A stretch of DNA of 64,000 nt from Pithys albifrons albifrons (lineage: Eukaryota; Chordata; Aves; Passeriformes; Thamnophilidae). Position numbers and translations under genes: made by a program. Every line of letters begins with the position of its first letter. Position 1 is the stretch's first letter. The notes below the pieces were generated by a model that made no database searches, was not told the origin of the DNA, and saw only the letters and a program-made list of their open reading frames with translations. The DNA is taken from NCBI RefSeq assembly GCF_047495875.1, contig NC_092464.1, forward strand, positions 4,560,737 through 4,624,736. The letters are read 5' to 3'. Positions 53,450-64,000 of this stretch are shown here, one piece after another.

Positions 53450-55479
53450 CTCATCAGCTGCCAGGCAGTGCCAGCTCCTCCTTTAATGCAGCAAGCCCAG
53501 GGTGGCAGCAGGATGCTCTGTAATCCATGGCACTAGTTGTCAATGGTTTAACTGAGCTCTGAGCTGTACCCCTGTGCACTTAATTACTTTTTTCTCAATG
53601 CATCCCACCTGCTCCAATTTTCCAACATCCCCACAGCTGCTGCAGAGGGATTCCTAAGGCTGTTAACTGAAAATTTCCCACATATTCTTAATGTTTGTCT
53701 GAGCAAAGGGCTGCTGAGCGGTCACACTTGGGACATGGCTCTTCTGTCTGCGTGGGTCTGTTAATCAACAGCAACTGGGGCTGTCTTACAGGCTTCTGGT
53801 TTTAATTAATCACAAATGTCACTGTCCCAGCTTCAGGGTCCCTGTTGGTGACAGTCACAGGGAGCTCACTCCCTGCTCCCACGGCAGCTGGGGCAGCACA
53901 AGGTGTGATGTGATTTGGCTGGTTCAGCATCAATAGCTCCTGATCATATGCAGTCTAGAAACATTCTGGTTCAGGGCTGAGGGAGATGCTGCCAGAAATG
54001 TGACAGTTCCAGCAATCTGGAACTGTGAGGTCTGGAAAATGTGAGGTCTGGAAGGACTTCTTAAAGTTTTCTTTGTACATTGTGGTGTCTGTAAATACCA
54101 TTATTTTCCAGAGGGAGTAAAAATGGGGTGGAAAAAGTCTGTTTTTATAAAAGGCACCTGGAGTTGGCTGACAGCTTTTTGATAGAGAATTTGGAATACA
54201 ATAGAGCCTGATATCAATACAAATAATTAGAACATGTTATGCGTTGCTTGTATAATTACACACAGTCGTGTTTGTGCTGCTATTTGTTGACTCCTGTTCT
54301 CTGCTCTGTGCTCTGGAGAACATAATGCCACTTAAGCCTGATGTTTTATACGCTGTTTAAGGTGACTTTATTTCTCCAGTTAATGTTCTGATGGGGTTTT
54401 TTTGTAAAAATGCAGAACATTTCATTGTTGGTAAAAGAAAGTGAAAGTTATAAAAATTTTTAAAACGTGAAATGCAGCAACTTTTTGTGAACAAAAGGCA
54501 TTTTTGTAAATAAGGGTGTTGGTGACTGATTTGAATAGGAAAGAACTTGACTGGTATTTGGGATGCTAAATAAGAAATCTGTTTGAGCTCCTTGTTGCCA
54601 AAACATTTTTTAGGTCCACCGTGTTTCTTTTTCAACTTGTCTGTTTTTCAGCCCTTAGCTCAGCCAGGGGAGAGGGGGAAGATAAGTTAAAAGCAGGAAA
54701 AGAAACAGATGACTCAGACCTCTGAATACACACTGAGTAACAGTAGCTTACCCAGAACAGTACTGGGAAATAAATTTAATGAGGAGACAGGACAGACTGC
54801 ACTGACCACGTGCAGAAAGTCAGATGTGCTGACAAGCCCTGGCTGCACCCATCCCACCCCTCCTAACTCCTTGCCTTCTATTTTCATGGGTCTGATCTTT
54901 CCAAAATACCTTGATCCTTACCTTCTCCAGTCTTGGGTTCCTTCCATAAGTATTCTTAGTAAGTTCTGAACTATCCTGTGTTGTATCAATCCCCTCATCA
55001 GTCCAAAAGATGTGCAGGAGAACCTTGTCATTGTTTTATTGATGACTGTCCTGGAACAACCCTGGAAGGAGATGCTGCTGGGGCTCTTTGTCTCTGGATA
55101 AGTTATTTGGGTTTCCTTGCCTGTTGAGCTTTGCTCCTTCAAGCTGAAGACTCCTGTGATAGTTCAGAGTAGCCAGGGCAAGGTATTACTCAGGTTCTCC
55201 CATTTACCACTATCTCTCTGGGCTTCTGAGTGAAGATGAACCTTTTCTCACCCAATCTGACAGCTCTTCCTCCCTGCAGCTTTCTCTTCTCCAGGCTGAG
55301 CAAGGCCTGTCCTCTCAGGAACCTCTAACATGACACATAGAAGTAACCAATGTCCCTGGACAGGGAGTGGTTCTTTTCCTTGTCATCTGGCTCTGAGCTC
55401 TCCACATTAAGGTGCCAGACCCCAAGAGAGGGGCTCTAAAATGATTGTGAGTCCCAGTCTAATGTGGGCAGATACACTG

Positions 55480-55630
55480 GCTGCTCCATCCCTAGAAACA
55501 TTTGAGTTTGGGTTGGATGGGGCTCTGAGCAACCTGATCTAGTTGAAGGTGTCTCTGCTCATTGCAGGGGGTTGGACTGGATGGCCCTTAAATGTCCCTT
55601 CCAACTCAAACTGTTCTATGATTCTGTGAC
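55480..55630 (+). mobile_element. CR1 LINE fragment (3' end)
   Basis: Sense-oriented: ggctgctccatccctagaaa, gggttggatggggctctgag, gggggttggactggatggcc, ending gttctatgattctgtgac. Confidence 0.9.
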
Positions 55631-55669
55631 ATTTGTCTTCCTTGGAGTTGCCTTGGACGAACCTTTGTC

Positions 55670-55702
55670 TTGTGGGTCCCCTCCAGCTCAGGAGATTCTG
55701 TA
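55670..55702 (+). mobile_element. CR1/SINE-type 3' tail remnant
   Basis: ttgtgggtcccctccagctc then aggagattctgtaa matches only the last ~35 bp of the CR1 family at 28,258-28,692. It may be a severely truncated insertion behind the preceding CR1. Confidence 0.5.
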
Positions 55703-55828
55703 AGTCTAAAGTGTGTATTGACAGTACAGATGTACCTGGGTGGATTTAAGGAAGTTTTCTGAATGGTCTAGTGGCATCTTGACTGACTTGAGCAGAATCT
55801 GTGATGAACCAGATTCCCTTCTGCTAGG

Positions 55829-55921
55829 AAAAAAAAAAAGAACACCAAAAAACCCCCAACAAAACAAACCAAACAAAAATAATAAAAAAAAGAAACAGAA
55901 AAAAAATAGAAAAGAAAAATT
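55829..55921 (+). repeat. A-rich low-complexity tract
   Basis: About 90 bp of A-runs broken by single C, G or T (for example aaaacccccaacaaaacaaa). Simple sequence. Confidence 0.9.
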
Positions 55922-57844
55922 ACTGTATGTAGCTATAATTTTACCCTACAATTTAAATCTCCTTTCTTTGTGTTGCCTCATATAAAGGATTAATCTCTGC
56001 ATGTCTGCATTATATAGATACAATTTTCTTTCCTTTGTGATTCATAGTCTCTTATTCACATGAATAATTCTTTGCTTGCTCTCTACATTTTTTTCCAAGA
56101 TAAATTATTTCATGCAACACTACTTGAAGTGCTGCGTTTTAAACATTAAATTAACCTTGGATGTGAGACATAGATCAGCAACATTGAACAAGGAATGGAT
56201 TTCTATTAAATAATTGACAGATTCTTTTAAAGGGGTGATTAAGCTCTTGAAGGCTGTGACACCCACTTCAATTTATAGCAGTTGGGATTGAGCAAAATGA
56301 TGCATTTAGCTTGAACTTGGCTCATTAGTGCAGGTTTTCATTAGGGGTAATTCTGCTTCAGTTCTGCAACTGTACATTTTATTTAAAAATGTAAAGCAGT
56401 TTGTATGGACTGTGAATAGGAACATAGGAAATTACTGCTGGTACACTGAAAAAGGCATGAAAATACATAGTAGGAAAGAGTATTGCACAGGGAAACTTGA
56501 AAGGCTTTGGAAATGTCCCCAGGTGGTTGCTCTGGGAAGCTCAGTCCTGTACTTGGACCATCACCTGGAGGTGGCATTAGCATTTTTCTGAGTGTGGGTG
56601 TTCCCTGGTCATGGCCTGGATGTGACATCTCCTTTCCAACACTGAGGCAATGTGGCTTATTAATTAGAAGTTATTTCAAAATATAAATAAATCATGTCCA
56701 TGGGATGTCCTTTACCCAAACACTGGCTGATACACTCACACAACTCCAGCAGCCTGGCGGGGCTGGATTTCCTCTTAAAATATCTACTAGTTCCTTCCAA
56801 ATAAAGTGTATTTGTGCATGTGCTTGAAATTATGGACTCTGTCACTGCCAAGGAGGTCACTCACAAGCCCGTAATTCTAAGACACCTTCTGGAGCCCTTC
56901 TGGAGCAGGAATTGTGTTGGCAGCACTGCAGGCCTGTGGGAGGTGGGTGGGGGACCTGCCTTTGCCAGCAGCTTTGCAGATTCACACCTGGGAGAATGCA
57001 GCCCTGTTCCTGTGTTTCATCAGCATTAATGGTGTGGTCCAATATTTCTTGTGCATTGAAGGAGATTCCCTGCAAAGGATGTCAGAGATGTTGGAATCTT
57101 CCCAAGGTCTTTGTCAGAAGAGCCCAGTGCAGGAAATTCTCTCAGTGGTTTTTGCCTACCCCTGAGTGCTCCCAGGACACTTTCTCCATCAAGCAATGCT
57201 GTTGATTCCCTAACTGGCCTCCTGCTTTTAATGTTTTTCAAGAACTTCTTACTATGAAGTTCAATATCCATAGCAAGGTACTCTTCAAATGAATTTCCAT
57301 CCTCTTAATTGCTTGTTTAGGTTTGCCTTCCCATGTTTTATGCTCTTCTGTTCTCTGCATGTGGGCAAGCTTTCCACCTCTTTAAGTTCTGACCTTTTCC
57401 TTCTGACAGACTTCTTAATTCCCTGTTGAGCCAAGCAAGAATTAATTGGGATTTTTTTCTTCTTTTTGGTCCATGTTTTATCTGGCCTTCTAACCCAGAA
57501 TTCTGTGTAGTCCTTGGATTGTTTGTAGATGTGATGCTCCTGTTCTTTTCATCTTTTTTCTTGTCTAATAACCTTGCTTTTCCATTGTTCCATTTCTTCA
57601 CATTTTTAACTAGTGCTTTTTTCCACTCACCTGCTCTTTTCTATAGCAACTTAACTGTGTCGTGAATTCCACTGAAGAACAGCTCTTCCAGTGATTCCAC
57701 TTGAACTGGTTTCAAGCATCACTTGAGTTTAAATCTAAACCAGCACCTTTCATGTGGATTCCTGGATAGGTTCTTCTAGAGGTTTGGTGTTTGCATCTCT
57801 TCCTGATGACTCGCTGACCCATTCTGTGTGTAGGTAACTTAACT

Positions 57845-57876
57845 CCTCTTGTTCCTACCTCTTGTTCCTACCTCTT
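57845..57876. repeat. 13-bp tandem repeat
   Basis: cctcttgttccta repeated twice, then a partial third copy. Confidence 0.85.
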
Positions 57877-58370
57877 GCTTTCTGTGCTCAGCATTTCATG
57901 ATCACTGCAATTGTCCTGATGGGGACCAGCAGTGTCCTGCTCCAGTGCTCAACTGGAATTAGATTATGGGATTCCTAACCACAAGGATTCTTCCACACTT
58001 CTCTTTTCCTGTAACATTTTCATGCTGCTACACTACAAATATATGTAATTCTCCAGGTCTGGTAATTTGACTGGAGCACAGTTTGCCTGTTTGAGGCTGC
58101 TGGACTCAGAAAGGTGGATCCAGTGCTCCATGCAGCCACATCTTTCCTCCTGGGCTCCATTCGAGGTCAAACCCTCTTCCATTCATGTAGAACATCAGCA
58201 TTGCCCTGACTTACTTTCCTGGGCAGCACCTCTGGGTCACCTGCTGTGCCGACCAGTTAGTCCCATTTGCACACTCATTTAATGCCATTTAGTGTTTGTG
58301 GGTGGAAATTAGGTAACAGGTCTGATGGGAGCCTGCTCTGGCAACTCCCTCTTTTAAAGTGGAGACTTGC

Positions 58371-58450
58371 AGGCATCATCTTGTACCCTGAGTTTGTCAG
58401 ACCTACTCATAGGTATCATCTTGTACCCTGTGCTTGTCAGACCTACCTTC
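58371..58450. repeat. 40-bp tandem duplication
   Basis: Two 40-bp copies (58,371-58,410 and 58,411-58,450) sharing atcatcttgtaccctg and cttgtcagacctac-type blocks, with a few mismatches. Confidence 0.9.
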
Positions 58451-58806
58451 ATTTAACTGTTAAAAATCAATGGAAGAAATGACTGGAAGAGCAAAACAAT
58501 AACAGCAAGAATTTTCATAAAGCTTTCCAAGGATGGGATGTTAAACTGACGCTTAAAAGCCATTACACTGCTTTTCTGCTCAGGACTATTGCTGTAAATG
58601 ACTGCTGCAAAAATTAACCTGTTAAAATGATACATAAAGGATGCAGTCTTAAAGAAAAACACACTAAAATACCACCCACCTCCTGAACACTTCAGTATCA
58701 GTGTAACTTTCTGCTGGTTTTTTTTTATTAAAACCAGCAGAATCCACAAGTGGGTTCTGTTTATCATGCTGTGTGTTGTTTAATAAGTCTATAAACTCAG
58801 AACTAC

Positions 58807-58960
58807 AGATTCACTGATTGGTTTGGATTGGAAGAGACCGTAAGGACCATCTCATTCCAACCCCCCTGCTTTGGGCAGGGACACCTTCCACTAGCCCAGG
58901 TTGCTCCAAGCCCCATCCAGCCTGGCCTTGGATACTTCCAGTGATGGAACAGCCACAACT
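58807..58960 (-). mobile_element. CR1 LINE fragment (3' end)
   Basis: Inverted CR1: gattggtttggattggaaga, gggcagggacaccttccact, agcccaggttgctccaagcc, cttccagtgatggaacagcc. Ends near 58,960. Confidence 0.9.
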
Positions 58961-60156
58961 AGTTAGGATTCCTGATGAAGCTACCTTACTGCTTGGAGTG
59001 GCTGGAATCATTTTTCCTACTCTTCAGAAGTTTTTTGTGCTGATCTGTATTTCCCTCTCCAGGTACAAACCATCAGTTGTTGGCCCTGGCCTCAAACTGG
59101 TAGGAATGGGATGGATTGAGCTTCTCCTCTCCCAGCAACTTTCATTTAAAGCTCTTGTTGTTATATCCTCTCTGTTATTAAATCAAAAACTTGTTTTAAT
59201 AACTCTGGTATTGCAGATGGTTTGGATTCCTCCAGTGTGGTTTGGCTGATATTTTCTTAAGAACTGTTTTGTTGTTGCATTAAAAAGCTGTTTCATTTTG
59301 TAAAAAGAAAAGGTGTGGCACTGTGCTTTTACCCCCCTCCATTCTTCACTCCCTATCAGCGTAAGGAGGTTTGGGAACAAAGGACATGGCCTCAAAACCC
59401 TTCACTTCTTTACAACCTTGGCTGTTTCTATAAAAGTTCTGTGCAGTTCTGCTCATTTCAGAGTTGCAAACAACAAGCAAGTAATCACAGAGTTGCCAGA
59501 CCCAGTTTGAAATACAGGATCACAGCCCTTTGTATAACTCATAAATTGTGAGTTATGGCATCGTTTCAATCTGGAACTTCATCCATCTTTTTGTCTTGCT
59601 CCCCTGGTAAAGCAGGACTGGTATAATGGGAACCTCAGCTTTCAGTTACAGAAAAGGTGTGAAGCACAAGTAGAAATTAAATTCCTTGGGAATACACTTA
59701 GTGAAAGCCAACAATATGTACTTGTCTACCACTGAGTTCTATAATTGCATCTGAGCTCTCGAGAGGAAGGAGCTGTGTAATTTACACTATTGTTGTAATA
59801 TTTCATGTAGGAATATGATGGATGCCTTGTTCTTCCTGAGCCCTGTTGTTAGGGAACTGCTGGAATCCTGGAGCACACCCCACTATTAACTATACTCCTG
59901 TGTGTAATGACATGCATGTCTTTTTTTGTACAATGTTCTTATTAGTTACCTACACTCAGGCTGACACATTTCTGTGAACGTTGCATTTGAAACAGTTAAA
60001 AACCAATTTAATCAAAACCTCTGCGACTATTTGCCAATGCAGATGTTAAGGAGCAGGAGTCAGAGACCATTGTCTCACACCTCAGTGCTTGGAAAATAAT
60101 TATGAACCAATGTTTGTCATGTTCCTGCTGGAAATATGGAACCAGTGCAGCTGAAC

Positions 60157-60244
60157 AGCAGGGCTGTGCTTGGGACATTCACACAGCAGGGCTGTGCTTG
60201 GGACATCCACACAGCAGGGCTGTGCTTGGGACAGTCACACAGCA
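60157..60244. repeat. 28-bp tandem repeat, three copies
   Basis: The core cagggctgtgcttgggaca recurs at exact 28-bp spacing (first G of gggctg at 60,161, 60,189 and 60,217) with near identity. Confidence 0.93.
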
Positions 60245-61324
60245 GCTGGGAACAGCAGGCTTTGTTGCTCCCTGTTTGTGCACCCCTTGCATGGTACCTG
60301 GCAGCCTATTCTTCTCGTATTCCCCCCTTTTTATTCCATCCTGTCCTACCAGATGACTGGCCTGATGTCTCCTGAGATTCCTACAGAACTTTGTTGTCCT
60401 CCTGTGTTTAAAGTAGAAGAGAGAAAGCACAAGCCATGGATGGATTTCATGTCAGCCAACCTTCTACCCTGCAGCCTATTTTAGATGACTATACTTAAAT
60501 CAAACCTTTTTTTCCAGTTTGTGATATGCATTTTTTGTTTGCTAGAGCAGGTTTTTTTGGTCACAGAAGTGCTCCTGAGCCCATAATACCATGGAAATAT
60601 GTTCCATTAGCTTAAATATGTGGTAACTTGGATGGCTTGCTTAGGATCCTGAAATTAGGACACACTTGATCTAAACTGAAGTTAGTGAAAAGACATTCCC
60701 ATGCCTTGAGTCTCTACATTCACAAACACACCACGCTGGCAGATCCCTCAATATTCTAGTATCATCCTTCATCTTCATCTAATAAGCTCTTTCATCTGAT
60801 ATCCATGCCTGGGCTTTGTCCAAGGACCTTAAAAAGTTGTCAGCTGAGACCTTGGGCTTTACCAGATGGGGATTCTTTGCTCACCAGCTGGTCCAGCTTA
60901 AGTTTAGTAGCAAATCTGAGAGTTGACACTCCCTGGTGAAGCACCCACAGCCCTGGTGCCTCCACTGCTTGCACTGAGACCTACAGAGTCTGTGGCTGAG
61001 GGTCTGTTTCTCACCTGCCAACACTTACATCACCCTCAGACACAGAGAACAGAGGGAGATCTCACGAAAGTATAAAAGTTTAGGATTTAATGTAGGGTTG
61101 ACTGTGGTGGTGAGGCACAGGCTCAGGCATACGAGGGTGGTGACCTGCTCACAGCTGGAAAATCCCATCTCCCCCTTTCCTCTTGCACTTTGAGCTCTTC
61201 CTTTCTCCTCTCCTACATCCTCCTAAATGAACAACCCATCCCTAATTACCTTTTCCCCATGTATCTGAATTCAAATATGGCATTTCTGAAAGTTACCCAG
61301 GTCATTTAGGTCTTATGTGGATGG

Positions 61325-61356
61325 CATTACCTGGGTCTGACATTACCTGGGTCAGG
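61325..61356. repeat. 16-bp tandem duplication
   Basis: cattacctgggtctga followed by cattacctgggtcagg. Confidence 0.85.
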
Positions 61357-62953
61357 CACTACCCAGCTCCTGGTCCCTAAGGGGTGCCTCTGGAATTTGG
61401 CCATCCCTCACACAACTCCCCCTTCATCATGTGTTAATCCAACCATCCTTCACAGCCCTGTGTGTCATTTTCTTCACTTTTTCACTCTGTCATTTATGTT
61501 CAGCAGTTTCTAATGTTGTGTCCAGTCATTTTTCACAGTTTGTTCAGTTAATTAAACCTCAGCCCAGGGCCCAGACATCTTCTCACAGACCTCAACTAAA
61601 GCGCTGTAAGTTCAGTGCTCACATAATTATTTTTGTACAACATTCTCCCTCTCAGAGATCCAGAGAAACTGATAAACTCTGGGGGAAGATTTCACTGCTC
61701 CTGAATGGTCTCCAGTACCTGCATTATGGCTGTGTGGAAAATCAAGAGTATATTTTGCTGTTTAAATAGGAATTGGGACTGTTGTCAGGAAAATAATTAA
61801 CTCCAAACAATAACATCCTTTTGCTCATAGACTGAGAAATAAACAAAATGCAGAATAAATTACAGGGACAAAATACATGTTCTGACTGTCAAGGTGATTT
61901 TCAAACATCCTTTTTCGCTTTTAAGATATTTTTCCTTTAAGATACAACATATGTTTAATACAAGAATGTGAATCAGAGTAATACACAAGATGTTTTATTT
62001 TTCTGTGCCTATCACTGTCAGCAAAATAAATTGTTGCCTTGTCTCTATCACACTTTTGCTGGCTTTGATGGATTGTTTAGGGCTCCTGCTCTGGACTAGC
62101 CTTGCTCTTATATCTCCTCTTAAAACCTTAGCATCAAACATCACTTCTTGCAGAATCCAGTTGTTCTAATTGAGATAAAAATAAGAGATTTTGATTTAAG
62201 ATCCCCCTTTTTTTTTCCTTTGGAATAAGATTTAGGGAGGGCTTAAGAAGATGGAGCAACCACAAGGCCCTGCCTTAGAATCCTTTCAAAGTGTTCTCCT
62301 TCATAAAGTTTTGCCCTCAAATTTCTCAGGCCACCTCAAGCTTTTCCTCCTCCTTTGGGTTTGGAGTTCAGGTGTGAATGGGCCACCATCATCTCATGCC
62401 ACATTGTTGGTGATCTCTGTTTTACACACAGTTGCACTGAGTTTTCTCGGTGCCATCCCATTGTCCCTTTTCTACAGTGTAAATACTTGCATGTCTTTGG
62501 AGCAGTTTTGTCTCAGGTAAATGACAATGTCCCCCCAGTCTCTTCAGGGTGCCTGTCCATTCCTCATGTCCAACACACTCTTTTCTTCCCCTAAAACCTG
62601 CAGCCACCTTCTCCCTATTAAGGAATTCACCTGCTGTGGACAACACTCCCAATGGCCTTTTTTTTTTCCCCTCAGGAATGAACACACTGCAGAAGGTTTT
62701 ACATCTGTCCTTGAAAAGCTTTTCCTACTGCGCTTTTCAAAGGCTCTTTTTGTAGTTTTCAAAGGCTTGACATCTTCTTTTCCTTTTCTCCCACAATTTG
62801 CAGCCCCCTGCACACTTCTGCTGGAATTGGAGTGTTTGCTGTCCCGCTCCTCATGGCACTTCCTGACCTTCTGTTCCTGAAAAGGATCACTTTGACAATT
62901 TGTTTTGTAAATGGTCTATTTTTTTCCCTCTAAGCTGGAGTGCATCATTATTG

Positions 62954-63211
62954 ATTCACAGAATCCCAGAATGGTTTAAGTTGGAAGGGACCTTAAAGAC
63001 TATCTTGTTCCAACCACCTGCCATGGACAGGGACACCTTCCACTGTCCCAGGTTGCTCCAAGCCCCATCCAACCTGGCCTTGGACACTTGCAGGGATGGA
63101 GCAGCCACAGCTTCTCTGGCTTCTTCCCTCACAAGGAAGAATTTCTTCCCAATATCCCATTTAAATCTGCCCTCTGGAGTGACCTTGTCCTGTCATTCCA
63201 TACCCTGGCGT
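62954..63211 (-). mobile_element. CR1 LINE fragment (3' end)
   Basis: Inverted CR1: gattcacagaatcccagaat, ttggaagggaccttaaagac, gacagggacaccttccactg, cttgcagggatggagcagcc, gaagaatttcttcccaatat. About 260 bp. Confidence 0.93.
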
Positions 63212-64000
63212 CAATTTGAATGCCTGAAATGTGTTCTTTTATGGGGAATTAAAATCAAAAGGGCAGGAAGAGGAAGGAAAATTAGAAAGACATCTGCATG
63301 CAGACTATATTTATGTAAATGGACTCATTTCTGAAAACCAGGTCGTGAATGAATTGAGAATTTCATATAAATCCCAAGTGAAATGCTTCAGATTTTTAGC
63401 TGTCGCTTTTTTCTCCTCTTCTTTCCTCTGTCTTGTGGCTTAAGCTGAAGGTATAAAATCCTCACTGGCAATTTGCTCTGGATTTTCCATCCTAAATTTT
63501 GGGTGGCTTGGAGTCTGTAAAATAAACAGTAATTTACTGCTCTGGTATTAATTAATTGACATCAAAATGCACATCAAAACGTTGAGTATGTTCAGTTTGT
63601 TGTAGAATGGGAGAGCCAGATGAGTAAGAATTTGTTAAATACTAACGAAAGAAATCAGAGTTTAGGCAAGTAATTATTGGCTTTAAGGTAGAAAAGGTGG
63701 GCAACTAAAATGATTTGTGAAAATTCTGAGTGAAATGTGAAGGATTTCTTAGTTCCTGCCTGCAGTCTGACATTAAAACACTAGAGAGAGCTCATGATTC
63801 ATGGTTACTTTTTTCCAAAGGCTTATTTAGAGAGCTGAGCCTCCTCATGTTCTCCTAGCCATAAATAAAAGGGAAACTTTCAACAAAATATTGTCTTTTA
63901 CTCCATATTATGGCAAATTCTTTGGCTAATTAAAGTTGAAATGTAACTTAAGATTCAATAATGTTTTCAATAATGAATTTACAAAGTGGGTTTTTTACAG

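Larger units (their letters stand above)
51991..64000. other. Upstream intergenic region (12 kb), no gene recognised
   Basis: Contains CR1 copies at 52,197, 55,480, 55,670, 58,807 and 62,954, an A-rich tract at 55,829-55,921 and several short tandem duplications (53,406; 57,845; 58,371; 60,157; 61,325). Open frames of up to about 120 codons exist on both strands but none has recognisable similarity, splice framing or codon bias. A pyrimidine-rich stretch at about 57,200-57,650 may be a decayed repeat I cannot name. Confidence 0.75.

Noticed and set aside
57200..57665. Pyrimidine-rich stretch as a possible decayed retroelement or coding exon
   Set aside because: Open frames are Phe/Ser/Leu-rich as expected from T-rich DNA, and I could not match any element with enough detail to name it.
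62251..62880. Open frames of 89-119 codons near the right end, considered as CRHR2 exons
   Set aside because: None contains the receptor's cysteine pattern or transmembrane motifs; the frames are not framed by splice sites.
63987..64000. Splice-acceptor-like end (ttttttacag) at the right edge
   Set aside because: Such T-rich tracts followed by AG are common by chance, and no exon can be examined beyond the edge.

Overview
The window is vertebrate nuclear DNA, most probably from a songbird (passerine). It has split exons with GT/AG borders, about twenty CR1 LINE fragments with the bird-type 3' end, one tRNA-Ile-headed SINE with a CR1-like tail (the zebra finch TguSINE1 type), and one LTR that resembles passerine ERVL-type LTRs. 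There is no sign of bacterial, plasmid or phage sequence.

One gene accounts for all the coding sequence I can support: MINDY4 (FAM188B), a MINDY-family deubiquitinase, on the minus strand. Exon 1, with the start codon, is at 51,659-51,721. Fifteen exons follow leftward to 1,131. Their phases fit together exactly and give 1,971 nt (657 codons). The catalytic-cysteine motif GGPCG is in exon 9 (26,800-26,888). The last part of the protein, including the catalytic histidine and the stop codon, lies beyond the left edge. A CpG island over and upstream of exon 1, with a ZNF143-like motif in intron 1, marks the promoter.

Layout: 1-1,130 intron 15; 1,131-22,331 exons 15 to 10, which encode the rest of the catalytic domain and are split by a 16.2-kb intron 13; 22,332-32,281 exons 9 to 7; 32,282-45,864 exon 6 and a 13.2-kb intron 5; 45,865-51,721 exons 5 to 1, encoding a LisH-like N-terminus and a long low-complexity linker; 51,722-64,000 promoter and intergenic DNA without a recognisable gene. 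In mammals MINDY4 lies between INMT/CRHR2 and AQP1. By analogy AQP1 should lie beyond the left edge and CRHR2 beyond the right edge; this is inference.

I found no undescribed biological system. The points most worth checking are a CpG-dense patch of unknown origin at 5.5-5.7 kb, a phase-compatible 13-kb intron where a block of the protein expected from mammals was not found, a CR1/SINE partnership visible inside the window, a 50-bp near-palindrome, and a CpG-rich CR1 copy beside the promoter island.
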